Of a stretch of 64,000 nucleotides of DNA, positions 45,878-56,693 are shown one piece after another; position 1 is the first letter of the stretch, and every line of letters begins with the position of its first letter. Location of the stretch: contig CADCXC010000044.1 of the NCBI GenBank assembly GCA_902806595.1, positions 434,001 to 498,000 on the forward strand, given 5' to 3'. The notes below the pieces were generated by a model. It was not told the DNA's origin. It made no database searches and saw nothing but the letters and a program-made list of their open reading frames with translations. Made by a program: the position numbers and the translations under genes. This DNA comes from Pyrenopolyporus hunteri. Its lineage: Eukaryota > Ascomycota > Sordariomycetes > Xylariales > Hypoxylaceae.

Positions 45878-46672
45878 ATGCCTAGCCACGGAATGTGCGA
45901 CGTGTACGAGATGGCGGAAGCGGCCCAGACCCTGGCCGCCGGGGAGGGTGATTCCTGGTATGCCGGCGACGACCGGGTGGACCAAGTAAGCCAGATCCCC
46001 GCGGGAAAAGTCCGCGTCATCCAGGCGGCGGAGTTCTTCAAGCAGTCCTATATTGACGCGGCAGACATGATCCGCAGATACAAGCCCGAGGGCGGGCGGC
46101 CGTGGACCAGCGCCCGCGGGACCAAGCCGTTGCTGTACGTGGCGCCGCAGCTTCGCTACTGGCCCGAGGTGCTGCGTTTGCAGCCGACTGTGAACCGGGT
46201 CCACAGGCGCATGGCGATGACGATACTCGAGAGCATCCTGAACTCGTTCTTCTACGAGATTTACCTGTGCATCGAGCCTACCTGGCACTTCTGGGTCAAT
46301 TGTTTCTTCCGTCTTCAGATCGAGGAGAAGCTCCGGGTCCTCGAGTCCATGCCGGCATTGAGGGCCATGCCGCCCCTACGGAATATCGATCCGCACCCGG
46401 CGCCGCTGAGGCCGCGGGCCTGCATTATTGCAGGTCTCGACATCGTTGACAGCCCGGATACGCGCCCTTATATCAAGCGCTTCGTTCAAGCCGTCGAGAA
46501 GCTTTTAATCAACCACATGGACTGGAGGGTTCTTTTCTACTGTCGCGACCCATTCCCGCTGGCCGAGATGATGAGAGATCCGAGCCGTGTGGAGGATCCC
46601 CGAATAGACACAGACGTGGAACCGAGGATGAATGTAGAACCAAGCAACGGGAAAGGCCCCGTACAGCCCTAG
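45878..46672 (+). CDS. Hypothetical protein, 264 residues
   Basis: A single uninterrupted frame with G/C-rich codons, standing out sharply from AT-rich DNA on the left. The sequence is soluble-looking, with one aromatic-rich hydrophobic patch (NSFFYEIYLCIEPTWHFWVNCFF, about residues 121-143, quoted here only by its ends FFYEIYL and WHFWV). No signal peptide is visible. The N-terminus is acidic and the end is Pro/Glu-rich. Recognisable domains or catalytic motifs are lacking. I do not recognise the family. The start was taken at the first Met (MPSHGMCDVYEM), with a Kozak-like CACAATG context. It could be a lineage-restricted gene. Confidence 0.6.
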   Translation: MPSHGMCDVYEMAEAAQTLAAGEGDSWYAGDDRVDQVSQIPAGKVRVIQAAEFFKQSYIDAADMIRRYKPEGGRPWTSARGTKPLLYVAPQLRYWPEVLRLQPTVNRVHRRMAMTILESILNSFFYEIYLCIEPTWHFWVNCFFRLQIEEKLRVLESMPALRAMPPLRNIDPHPAPLRPRACIIAGLDIVDSPDTRPYIKRFVQAVEKLLINHMDWRVLFYCRDPFPLAEMMRDPSRVEDPRIDTDVEPRMNVEPSNGKGPVQP

Positions 46673-47388
46673 ATGGGTAGTAGTGTTGGAGGATTATAGT
46701 ATGGCTTAACGGGGTACACTGCTGGATCTATGACCCCTGGGTTGGTGATTGTGGACCTCTTCGCAAATCCGGGCTGTCCATGGCAAACATTCCCTTGTTC
46801 AGGAGACATTGTCGAATGCTTATAATAAATAGCAAGGCTAACAAATGTACTTAGCAGGATAGGTACATAATCTGAAAACAAGTATCCATAATCCAACTCT
46901 CACTATACTACATAGACCCTTACAGCATGAACAATTTGGAGATCTTGATTTTATGATATGAATGTTCAAATCACTGCCTAGGTACCTGCCAACCATATCC
47001 CCTTATAAGAGTCGATTTAACATCTTTCAGCTTCTATGAGTCGTTTCTTCGTCAGACGGAATAAACATCGCGTAAATAGAAATACTAGATGGATTCAAAT
47101 ATGCACCATACACCTAGATTGATTGCCGGAATCCTGTCCACATCGCTCATTGCCAAATTCGTAGCCGTAAAGTATCCCCCACCATGCGCACGCAATGTAG
47201 CATCGTAACTCAACCAAGATACCTTCCGCCCAGGACATTGTAAATAGACCCTATGAATAACTTATCTCTTTTGCCAATAACAAAAAGTGTCCTGGAAGGC
47301 CGGGGAGGCATGAGACTCGGGAGAAGCTGCTGTCACCCCCCAGTTGCCGAGTTGGACTCGAACGGTATCGGGAACACACCGTATGATA
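46673..47388. other. Convergent spacer, nothing recognised
   Basis: About 700 bp between the hypothetical gene and the convergent VOC-like gene. It is AT-rich in the middle and carries a TAGGTACCT motif near 46979-46988. No gene is visible. Confidence 0.35.
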
Positions 47389-48912
47389 CTAGACGTATTG
47401 CGACCGCCTGCTGTGACGGCTGCCAATGTTGCTGATGCTGTCGCTTGGCGCAACGCTATCATCGTCGTCCTCCCAACCGCTAGAGCCGCTCCCGACGCGG
47501 CTTTCTGGTGGCGGTGCGCGCCTAGCGGAAGTATTGCTGGGGGTCCGGTTGGGTCCTGGCGCTTTGGCGGTGGACGACGAGTATCGACCTGCGGCTTTAG
47601 ACTTGGGCAATGGAGGTGACCCTCGAATCGTGCTAGCTGATTTATCGGTCTTAGCCGAGACATACGTGTCGGCATCAGCTTCAAGAGGCCGCGAAGCTGT
47701 GTGCTTCGAGCTAACGTAGGTGCACCAATCGGAGTCATGCGAGTGTCTAGATGATGCTGTAGTGTATCTTGATCCTGCGTGGCTATGGGGATCGGAAGGG
47801 TATCTAGATCCCGCGGCGCTATGGTGCTCTGCGTCCTTCAGTAACCTCGGCGCGTCGCTGTACTTTGAACCTGCGCTGCTCCTGTTCTCGATATCGGCAA
47901 CCATTAGTGGGCGCCTAGTTGAAGATGCTTCACTGCGACCCCGCGACCGACTTCTGGTAGTGTAATGGCTTGAATGACGACTGGAGCGATCGTCGATCTC
48001 TTCCACCACCCTGCTCCTAGGCCCGCCAACCTGAGAGTATCGGCCAGCGTAACTATCCGGCGGGTAATATCTGGATCGATTGTCTGAGGACTGCTCTGGA
48101 TATGTTGCTCGTCGAGTGAAGGGTGGCATATCATGCTCTTGGAACGCAAGGCGCTCCCGCTCAGCCTTAAGCATACTATAAGTCAATGCACCACCGACGG
48201 CGGCTCCAACAGCTGCACCGAGGAAGGTGCCGACAACGGCAGCAGTGCTTAAACCCTTTGGCATCTCTTGTGACGGGGTCTCGACAGTCGACGTCGCAAC
48301 ACCTTTTCGTAGCAAGGTATAAGGTTCGCTCTCAGTAACCCGGGTGCCGACTGCGGTGGAGCTGGCCGCGACGGAGCCGCCGCCGGATCGCGATGGTGCT
48401 GAGGTAGTAACCACATCTAGGTTCCAATCGAGGATGCGGCTGACTTCCCGAGACGAAGAATGAGCACGGCGCACCGCCGAGCCGGCATGGCTCGAGGTAT
48501 ACTCGGGACGGCCGGCGTGGACGACCTCCATTATATTCCCGTCAAAGTCTCCGATGATTGCGCGGCTCTCGCCACCCGGATCGGAGTGGTCGTGTATGTG
48601 TAGATAATTGACGTCCGTGCTGGCGTCCTTTAAATCAGGGTTCGACCGTAGGGCTGCCGCGTGGAAAGCGGAAACGATAGATGGTGATTCCGCCGAGAGG
48701 ATGAGGCGGCAAGGTTGTACCGTAAGTGAGTCGGTGACAGCGTTTTGTTTCACCTCAAACACTGGTTCAGGGGTAGGCGAAGAGGTGTCCCCAAAGATTA
48801 TCGAGGATGAAGTGGCGGATATATACCGTAGGCCGAGTGGCTGGGCAACGGCCGCGTAGAAAGAAGTAGACGGAGGAAGTTCCTTCACTTGGACGAACGG
48901 TAGGACCTGCAT
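47389..48912 (-). CDS. VOC/glyoxalase-fold protein with membrane segment and Ser/Arg/His-rich tail
   Basis: A single exon of 507 residues from the ATG at 48912; the frame opens slightly further upstream but without an ATG. Residues 1-145 look like one vicinal-oxygen-chelate unit (FYAAVAQPLGLRYIS, then LILSAESPSIVSAFHAAAL, then RAIIGDFDGNIMEVV), as in glyoxalase/dioxygenase relatives. About residues 215-245 form a Gly/Ala-rich hydrophobic helix (TAAVVGTFLGAAVGAAVGGAL), possibly a membrane anchor. The remaining 260 residues are low complexity, with repeated SRYS, SRHSS, AGSRY and SSKHT-type motifs. Substrate and role are unknown; fusion of a VOC unit to a disordered tail recurs in filamentous fungi. 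Confidence 0.65.
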   Translation of the reverse strand: MQVLPFVQVKELPPSTSFYAAVAQPLGLRYISATSSSIIFGDTSSPTPEPVFEVKQNAVTDSLTVQPCRLILSAESPSIVSAFHAAALRSNPDLKDASTDVNYLHIHDHSDPGGESRAIIGDFDGNIMEVVHAGRPEYTSSHAGSAVRRAHSSSREVSRILDWNLDVVTTSAPSRSGGGSVAASSTAVGTRVTESEPYTLLRKGVATSTVETPSQEMPKGLSTAAVVGTFLGAAVGAAVGGALTYSMLKAERERLAFQEHDMPPFTRRATYPEQSSDNRSRYYPPDSYAGRYSQVGGPRSRVVEEIDDRSSRHSSHYTTRSRSRGRSEASSTRRPLMVADIENRSSAGSKYSDAPRLLKDAEHHSAAGSRYPSDPHSHAGSRYTTASSRHSHDSDWCTYVSSKHTASRPLEADADTYVSAKTDKSASTIRGSPPLPKSKAAGRYSSSTAKAPGPNRTPSNTSARRAPPPESRVGSGSSGWEDDDDSVAPSDSISNIGSRHSRRSQYV

Positions 48913-51503
48913 ATGGTGCTGGTCGTCCAACAGTGACTTAACTTCCAAGCACTGCGGGATCCGAAGTCAAAGAGAACTAGCCAAAGCAGGCGGACCCGGG
49001 CTGGAGCCAGTCCAGAGACAGCAGCTATATGCACGAACACAGATCGAGAGAAGATGAGGATAATATCTAGTAAAAATAGACGCAGATGACCAGCCAGCAG
49101 CACTGTGGGGTACGCGCGAAGATGTATAACTAACGAATAAAAGGATGTAAACTGTTGGATCGAGGAGCTGAGAGTAGTATACCAGGGGGGACGAAATGAG
49201 ACGAAGGATGTTGTTAATATCTAAATGTGGACGTTATGTGCAAACGTGTAGAGGTTTCGAATGCGTAACTTAAGTACACCGTCTTCACAAGTTAGGATGG
49301 GAATTTCACCTCCGGGAATGGCGTTGGTAGAAACGAACCTGTTTTTAGCTCATCCAACTTTGGCTCGACCGGATTGAGAATGAAAATGAGAGTAATAACA
49401 ACGTATATGGTTCAAGGACGAGCGAATTTATGAGGGCAAAAATAGGCCAACAACGGTGCCAACCTAGTGTCGTGAAGAGGAACTTCACGTGTAGGCCGCC
49501 AATAGACGAGGACCTCCTAAAAAGACGAAGATTAGGTACTGATGCAGGAAACATCTTGACCTGTCCTGGGTATTTTCCGGGAGGTGCCCACCTCCGGCAA
49601 TCCGACGCAACTGGATACCTGACTTGGTCTAGTTGCGTCCATCCCATTCATTCATACACGTGTAGTGTCGTAGATTGAACGACGAGCAACGCCGGTGGGG
49701 TTTTGTAGTGCTAAACGAACGTCCACAATACCCACATGGGCACGATGGTCCATGACGGACTATCATGGTTCACGCGATTCTTGGTTGTTGACATTGTAGA
49801 AAAACACCTGGTTTGGCCATGGGGGATACGATAACCACTCAGGCTCAACCGGCATAACGATGGTCTTCACGACGGTACCGCGACCTAGACTGAGTCCCGG
49901 CCACTTAGAATGGCCATCATTTTCCATATAAAAATGGCGCTGACTCCGGGGGGCATTTGGCCAGCAGTAGTGGACGGATCTGCCACGTTAGAATCGTGCC
50001 CTATACCGAAACGCCGCGTGCCTAGGACACTATTTAACTACGTGAGCTTAATTCCAAGGAGGACGGGGTATAGATTATAACTGGAGCTTTCTGCAAGCAA
50101 AGCAAAAAGCGGCGTCTCTAAACGTTGGAGTGGGTGATTTGGCCGACAAGCCGGTCGAGAGGGGGGAGTTGTTCTGCAGTTATGTGGAAGATGAAAAGAG
50201 GAAAGTGGCCGCCAGTTCCGCGGACCAAACAAAAGCATCCATCTTCCACCTCTACCTCTTAGCTGCTCAACGTCGGGGGGTACATGTACCTTGTACCCAG
50301 GTAGGCACTTACCCCGGTCCACATTTCTAACCTCGAGAACTCAATACCTAGGTACCTATGTTTCTATGATCAAGCTTTTAACGAGTATATACACGCAAAT
50401 ATCGCTACGGTCCGCATAGGCTGGACCGGACACACGCATGTATACCTCTTACCTAGCCTGGGATCAAGACAACCACCCTTGTTCAATCTACGAGATATAA
50501 GTTTTACTCCATTTGATTCTTTGACCGTACGGTTTATTATGTCGTTCTGAAAAAGGTACCTCCTAGCTTAGGTACCTAGGTAGGTATCAACATAGGCAGG
50601 CCACCTAAGGTAGCGGGCAGCTCCGAGTGGTATAAGTTCCTTACTTGATTGCCCAGGGTTCGCAATCCTAACAGATCGAAAGGGACCAAGTGTGACTGGC
50701 GTGCACCACGATATCTCCACGCAAACATATACCCAACTCGAACATGTAGGCCTTCACCTTGCGTCCCGGCGTAAATCTAGCTCCCCACAGCGTAATATCA
50801 GTCCGAGGTATCCAACGCCTACCTAGCAGCCGGCCAATAGTTGGAATAAACTCTGGGCGAATACGGGCCCCGTTAGGTCAGTGCCTCCGACCTGTCCGAC
50901 CTCACCGTAAATACCGGCTCCCGCCGTCTGAACTGGGTAGCTCGACGGGGGTAGCTAGGTAGATATCTGGCTCGTATGCCATTTCAATCCGCCTAAATCC
51001 ATCTTATAGGCATAGCGTAAAGCCAACATGGTGCCCTATTGCAGAAATCAGATCCACGTCTCAAACCGGCCTCTGGGAGCCTTATAATAAGCAGGCCGAA
51101 CGTCTAACAACTTTGGTCCCGAGTCTTTATGGCATCCCACGGCTGGCGCGAATCCCGGCGAGGGACTAGGAAGGTGAGCCAGCATGCCTAAAGGGAAATA
51201 TCGTAGAAGAAAAAGAGAAAGAGAAAGAGAAAGAGGGCTGTGGGCCAAGTTGAAGTGGCCCACATAAGACGGCGAAAACGTCTTGGATCTCATGTTGAAC
51301 GCCTAATGTTTTGGTTGCAAAAACAGAGACAGAACAAAACCCGTAGACCCAGGTTCCGGGAACACCAGCATCGGCCGCGATGTTGTATAGCGGACTCTGC
51401 GAGGCAGTACCCGCTTTATCATTCATACCTAGTACGTTCTACTACCTACCCTCCTCTTAAGTTCCTCTTCCTCCTCGAGGGACTGAGTTTCGGATATGCC
51501 GTT
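48913..51503. other. Spacer with palindromic motifs, no gene recognised
   Basis: About 2.6 kb with no supported gene. TAGGTACCTA-type clusters lie near 50346-50358 and 50563-50590. A GAGAAA purine tract lies at 51206-51236. Short frames at 49345-49678 and 50038-50330 lie opposite each other and show no motif. Confidence 0.4.
51206..51236 (+). repeat. GAAAAAGAGAAA purine tract
   Basis: A run of GAGAAA units about 31 bp long lies downstream of EMG1 on the opposite strand. It is a simple sequence repeat. Confidence 0.6.
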
Positions 51504-52385
51504 CTAGAGAATGTCCCAAGCATCCTCAGCAGCGTGGCAGAATTTGCTGCAAGCAACACTAGCCGAGAGACTGTATTGGCTGATGGAGATCTTCTCGTCC
51601 ACGTACTCGTCGGCGAAGTTGTCGGGGCCCTTGGCCATAGCGCCGACGAAAACGCATATGCTTTCTTTTGGTCCAAGGGTCTGGATGTAATCTCGTACCC
51701 GCACTGTGTTCTCGTCAAAGCTCAGGGTGACTTTGCGACAGTTAGGCGGAAGGTGGTCTGTAATCGGATTTTGGATGACGCGCAGGAGCTTCTCCTGCGA
51801 GTTGGTCGACCGAATAGATAGGCGATGGAGCAGCTGAACCATCAAACCGGCAAACCGCTTGAATGTTCGTGGAATACGGACGGTTGGCGACACCTCGATC
51901 AGGACGCCTTTTGCCGTCTGTATGTATATCTGTAGCCTACCGGCCTTGTTGATTGGTGAATCTAGGAGGGTGAGGAGACACTACATCAGCAGGACAAGCA
52001 GTCAGCATGTTGAATGCCAACTCGGAAAGGGAGGCTTGTTGAACGGCGTTGGAGAACGGGCGATGTTTATCACGCAGCCTACCTGATGTGTTATATCCGG
52101 CCGGGCGTCGCTGATATCTCTGTTCATCTTGCGCATGACGCCAATGTGCTCGTCACTGTTGAGGAGCGAGTATTTGTCCTCTCGCTGCATCCCGGCGCGA
52201 CCGACGCCGCCGTGTGAAGCCTTGTAAGTCTCAAGGCTCGCATTAGACAGGACAACGATGAGTCTCTGGCTATCCTTGTCGCTGGAGGCTATAGGTACGT
52301 GTTGTTCGGCTACGAGTTGGGGAAGAGCTGGAGGAGGTAGCGATTGGGTGCCTGTAAAAGACGCAATTGATGTTAGGGACGCCAT
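51504..52385 (-). CDS. EMG1: 18S rRNA pseudouridine N1-methyltransferase EMG1/NEP1
   Basis: Exons 52083-52385 and 51504-51980 on the minus strand join in phase 0 to 259 residues. EMG1 is a SPOUT-fold methyltransferase that modifies a hypermodified uridine in the small-subunit rRNA; it is also a structural factor of the SSU processome in the nucleolus. Visible blocks are [91 protein letters not shown] and the C-terminal SLSASVACSKFCHAAED. The intron is 102 nt, GTAGGC to GATGTAG. The N-terminal 25 residues are variable. A small spliced upstream frame lies at 52557-52704 (see findings). Confidence 0.94.
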
Positions 52386-55300
52386 TGTAGGCAGATTAAA
52401 AAAGGCTAAAGAGAATAGGAACGTGTATTTGCTGGCGTTACAAATCCCCAGAGCGCCGAGAAGACCGGTGATGTTTCCCTTTTAATTGGGCCTTCTTAGA
52501 TGAAGCGGGCATGTCGCAGAGCATGAGGATGCGGCTGGAGGAACAGCTCGGAACTACCTATAAGCGATAGGTGGAACAGCCGAATGTGCTCACGTCTCTC
52601 TTCCTTTGTCCTCGGCCGAGGGACCGTGCGTAGGGGAAAAAAAAGAAAGTGTTCGCAAACTTACGAGGCCGCTTTCCAGCGCGATACTCTACCGTCGAAG
52701 GCATTATCGATCTTGATAGTGGAAAATTTTCAAGCAGAATTGGAGTTCCCAACAAAGTTAGTAAAGGCAAGCAAGGCAGAGCGGGACAGGCCGGAGGCTC
52801 TTTGTAGTAAATATTTGATATGATGTCTGGGAATAGTCCCTGAGTCTGATGTAAATTCGTCGATTCGTATGATGGAGAGAGGTTTCAAGTGAAGAAATTG
52901 TTGCATTTATTTAGAGATTTAGAGACATGTTGATGTGGGGAGGATTTTTCTGTTCCTACCATGTATTAAGCTCGGCCAGTCGGGTCCCTTAAACCCCCAC
53001 AAGCACCTAACCTAAAGGACCCCCCACAGGGGTAAGGATGGTCTGGATGGTTGTTTATCGATGTCCAACTGACCCTCTATAATGCGTACATACATAGCAC
53101 TTATGTTTGCCCCGCCATCGCTACAACCCATCTTAGGTACTTGGCACAAAACCCCCCGATCATCCCGGAGGAAGCCTAAAAGTACGCCGTGAATTTTAGA
53201 GGAGAACGGTGTATTTTGTCCATCTTGTCCGACGCCTGCATAACGTATATTACAACTTGCCAAACACAAACATAAGCATACCTTCATAAGGAGTATTTAT
53301 TCACAAGTACCGGCGCTGCAAGTCTCGGTGCTATTTATTATATATAGTAGGTTCTAAATTTCACGTTCCATATCCCACTGAGAAAGCACCGTCCAGATAA
53401 GTAGGTAGAGACCATGCTGATGAAATTGACATTCTACTTCTTCGCGCCGCTCAGTCGGTACCCGAATAATCCTGGGCTGAACACTGTAAATCACCGTCCC
53501 CGCAAACATGTACGTTGCTTCCTCATGCAGGAAGTATCACAATCTTCGTGTTTCGTGCTTCGTGCTTCGTACTTCGAGCTTATCCCTCGCCCGAGCCGTA
53601 TTCCTACGCCCCTCCGCCGCGCACGATATGCAGTCCAGGGACCAGACTCGTGAATACCATGGGCGCAAAATGCAGCATGGAATCTCGTTCGGTGTGGTGG
53701 GGCGCTGATCCCGCGTCCGACTGCGACTTCAACTTCAACTTCAACTCCGTTTTCTTACTCTGAGAGAGGCAGCCCTCGAATCTCACCGAAAGCATACACC
53801 GAACGAATAAATGCTGCGATATCTCCCCACGATCACCACGAGTCAGATAATACCACTTCCGGAGAGATCTATTAGATTCGAAGGAATAGGGGCTTACATA
53901 GGACGGCTTAAGCCCGGCAGCGTAACTGAAAAAAATATAAAAATATATTAAAAAAAAAAAAAAAAAAGAATAATAATGCATATGACTCAGATTGCACCCC
54001 CCACCCACCAAAATTGCCAGGCCGGAGAATCCTGGCTGGTCAACCTGCGGGTACCTAGGCGCCTACAAGTTATACTAACCCCGTCTGGAGAACCTTTCGA
54101 TGTTCCAACCGCTTAGTGTGCATACTCGGGCTCCAGCATTAGACTTAGCCTATCATGTCGTACGTCTTAAGCGTCCGAAGTATAACGTTGGTGTGTAGGT
54201 GCCAAGGTCCTATTCAGGTTCTTGGTATACTCAACATTTTTGCTCATTCCGTTATACAGATACCACCCCGATAGCTCTGGTATATAGGCAATGGCTATTA
54301 TCTAGGTAGGTTAGGTACATTGTCTATATAAACGCGGAATAGTCTTCAAGCCTCAATTTCTAAACTGTTTAAGGCAGGCTTTTTAAAAGAATTTAACATA
54401 TTAAAAGAAACGGGTGAATGTACACACCAAGCTCCATGGAAGTCCTTATTGTAGGCGGTGACATGATGATAAGAGTGCCGAACGGACCCGCGTTGGAAAG
54501 TACCGAACCAAGCTAAGCCGATCTCCAAATACGCAGGACATAAGCCAACCGGAAGCCTCCGACCTATAAGCTTAATCGGGGGGCCGTGTTTTTGTCCAGG
54601 CCGAAGACAACGATTATACGTCAGCTTACAGTTGCAGATAGAAGTTGATTACCTAGACAGAGAGGCACGCCTCTATACCAGGGCGTCATTTGTCGGCTCT
54701 TGGCAGCCGAGGATAATCTAACAAGCATTCACCAAAGAGGTTCCGCCGAATTTCATGTATCTAGAGCAGACCGAATACCGGGGCCCTGCTGAAGGGAACG
54801 AGCCAAACCGACAAGTGCAGATCAACATAACCAGAACCGTTTTCGGTGCTCTAAAGTATCACTTAGGCTGTCGCTTATGTTTACTTTAAGTATCTGGTAT
54901 CTATTACACGCCAAGGGCATAACCCCGGAGTAGTTGATCGAAAGTAAATCACATAGCCCCTAAAAGATTAGCTTAGAAGCAACATCGTCTATACTATCCT
55001 GACAATCAAGGCTTTTAGCTAAACATCTCGAGCCTATAATCTAATTAATAATACCGTCAGTAATATACGTTAAATTTGCCGATTGGTTGTTTGGTCCTGC
55101 GTAGGCCAGGTATTATTATAGATACATGCTTCATTAGTTACACTATGTTAATTCAGACTCTAACTGTGGTTTTCGTGATCAGTGCTACTAGTCGCATACC
55201 AACATGCCCACTAACAGGTATAGATTGGCTAAGGAAACGGCTGCGTAAATACGCCTGAGTATAGTACTCGTAGGTGAAAATGCTTCTAGTCTGATCTTTC

Positions 55301-55862
55301 CGTTACTGAGGGCTACAAATAGAGAACCAAATAGATTATATCACCCTTTAACCAATATTCACAATCGGACCGATTTGGAAGTATATTCACCAGTGACCAA
55401 CTAGTACCCAGAACGATATTCTCTTATTTCTTAACAGGATTCCCCAGCCTTAGATGAAGATGAAGATATACTCGACTAATCCACATCAACATATTGCCTG
55501 TTTATAATATAGATGGGTAATCAGAACCTCTCCAGCCGCCGCCGATGAGAAGACAACCGGAAATAATTGGTCTTGCGTATATAGGTAACTTCAGCATAAA
55601 TGTTAAATGGGCGTTGATACATTTCTCGTTGGTTATCACGAAATCCCTAATTCTCTTATCCAGGAAAAGGAATGTTTCCGAAAGTATAAGCTATCTCTTT
55701 AAAGTCTAGGGGACTACGTAGATCTTCACGATATACCTGAAGTTACCCCCTTAGATATAGGTATGGAGAAGAGAATCTAAGTAATGAGGCGGATCTTAGT
55801 CGTGACGGAGCCCGGTAAGTGATAATATTCACGGGCTACCAGCCTTTCCGGGACCTAACCGA
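52386..55862. other. Long spacer, AT-rich in its second half
   Basis: Near EMG1 it holds the probable leader of that gene. A poly-A run with TATATTAAAA lies at about 53935-53968. CTTCGTGCTTCG and ACTTCAACTTCA repeats lie near 53540-53575 and 53724-53750. From about 54.2 to 55.85 kb the sequence is AT-rich with no frame and no recognisable transposon protein. No gene is supported in this 3.5 kb. Confidence 0.4.
53935..53968 (+). repeat. Poly-A / AT tract
   Basis: An A-run of about 18 nt is preceded by AAAAAATATAAAAATATATT. It is a simple AT tract, perhaps the tail of a degenerate retro-inserted sequence, though no such element was identified upstream. Confidence 0.5.
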
Positions 55863-56693
55863 TTACCCACTAGCCAACTTCTTCAATCCCGCGACTGCAA
55901 GCCCATATGTTAGCCAGATATACATTGCTGGGCATAATAGGGGGGTTTTATGGCCAACCGGGGCTGGGAAAGTCAGTGGATGGGAAAGAATGGCTAAAAG
56001 ATACATACTGTCTCCATTAAACGTATCGGAATCACCGCCATACTTGTACGCATCATTAAACTGCCAAATCGTATAGTACGGCCAGCCACCTGGAGGGGTC
56101 CCGGCACTGCTGCTATATCGAGCAAGGACGAGGGGGTTCGTGTTGACGAAGGCGCTTGAACCCCCGGTGCAGCTGGACCACCAAGATGGGTTTGTGTATA
56201 GGAGCGGGTAGCGCCCCGTCTTGCTGTGATACGTGTCGCTGAAGTCCTTGATCCACGAGACCATTGCGCTTACCGAGAGGCCTGCGCAGTCGCCCTCTAA
56301 GTCTAGCATGCCTGGAAGAGTGATGCCGTCGCCTGACCAACCGCCGCCATTGGCGAGGAAATAGTTGGCTTGGGCCGCCCCGGAGGAAGACCCAGGGCGG
56401 GCAAAGTGGTAACCGCCTCGAATGAGGCCGGCGTTCGTGGCGCCTGTGTAGTGGCTACTGAATTTTGGATCTTTGTATGTGGTACCCTCCGTAGCCTGTC
56501 GAAGTTAATTGGTTTTTGATCAGCGGATCTCCTATCCGAGAGTGATAGTCACCTTAATGATAACGAAGCGTGCTCCCGAACTGTATGCTGCAGCAAAATC
56601 AACGCTCGATTGATAATGAGAAATGTCGAACCCGGGCACTGCAGCAAGAGCAATGCTGCTCAATCCTAGAAAAGCTGCAATCAAAGTCTTCAT
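55863..56693 (-). CDS. Secreted GH25 lysozyme (N,O-diacetylmuramidase, Chalaropsis type)
   Basis: Exons 56553-56693, 56009-56495 and 55863-55894 on the minus strand join to 219 residues. A clear signal peptide (MKTLIAAFLGLSSIALA) is followed by GFDISHYQ, holding the first catalytic-site Asp. Then come GGYHFARP and MLDLEGDC, the D-x-E pair of the GH25 TIM-barrel, with YTNPSWWSSC and YTIWQFND near the end. The last exon is only 10 codons (IAGLKKLASG-stop) and is needed for a normal C-terminus. GH25 enzymes hydrolyse the muramic acid-GlcNAc bond of bacterial peptidoglycan, so a role against or on bacteria is inferred. The family is mainly bacterial and phage-borne but is established in fungi. 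The gene borders an AT-rich block. Confidence 0.9.
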
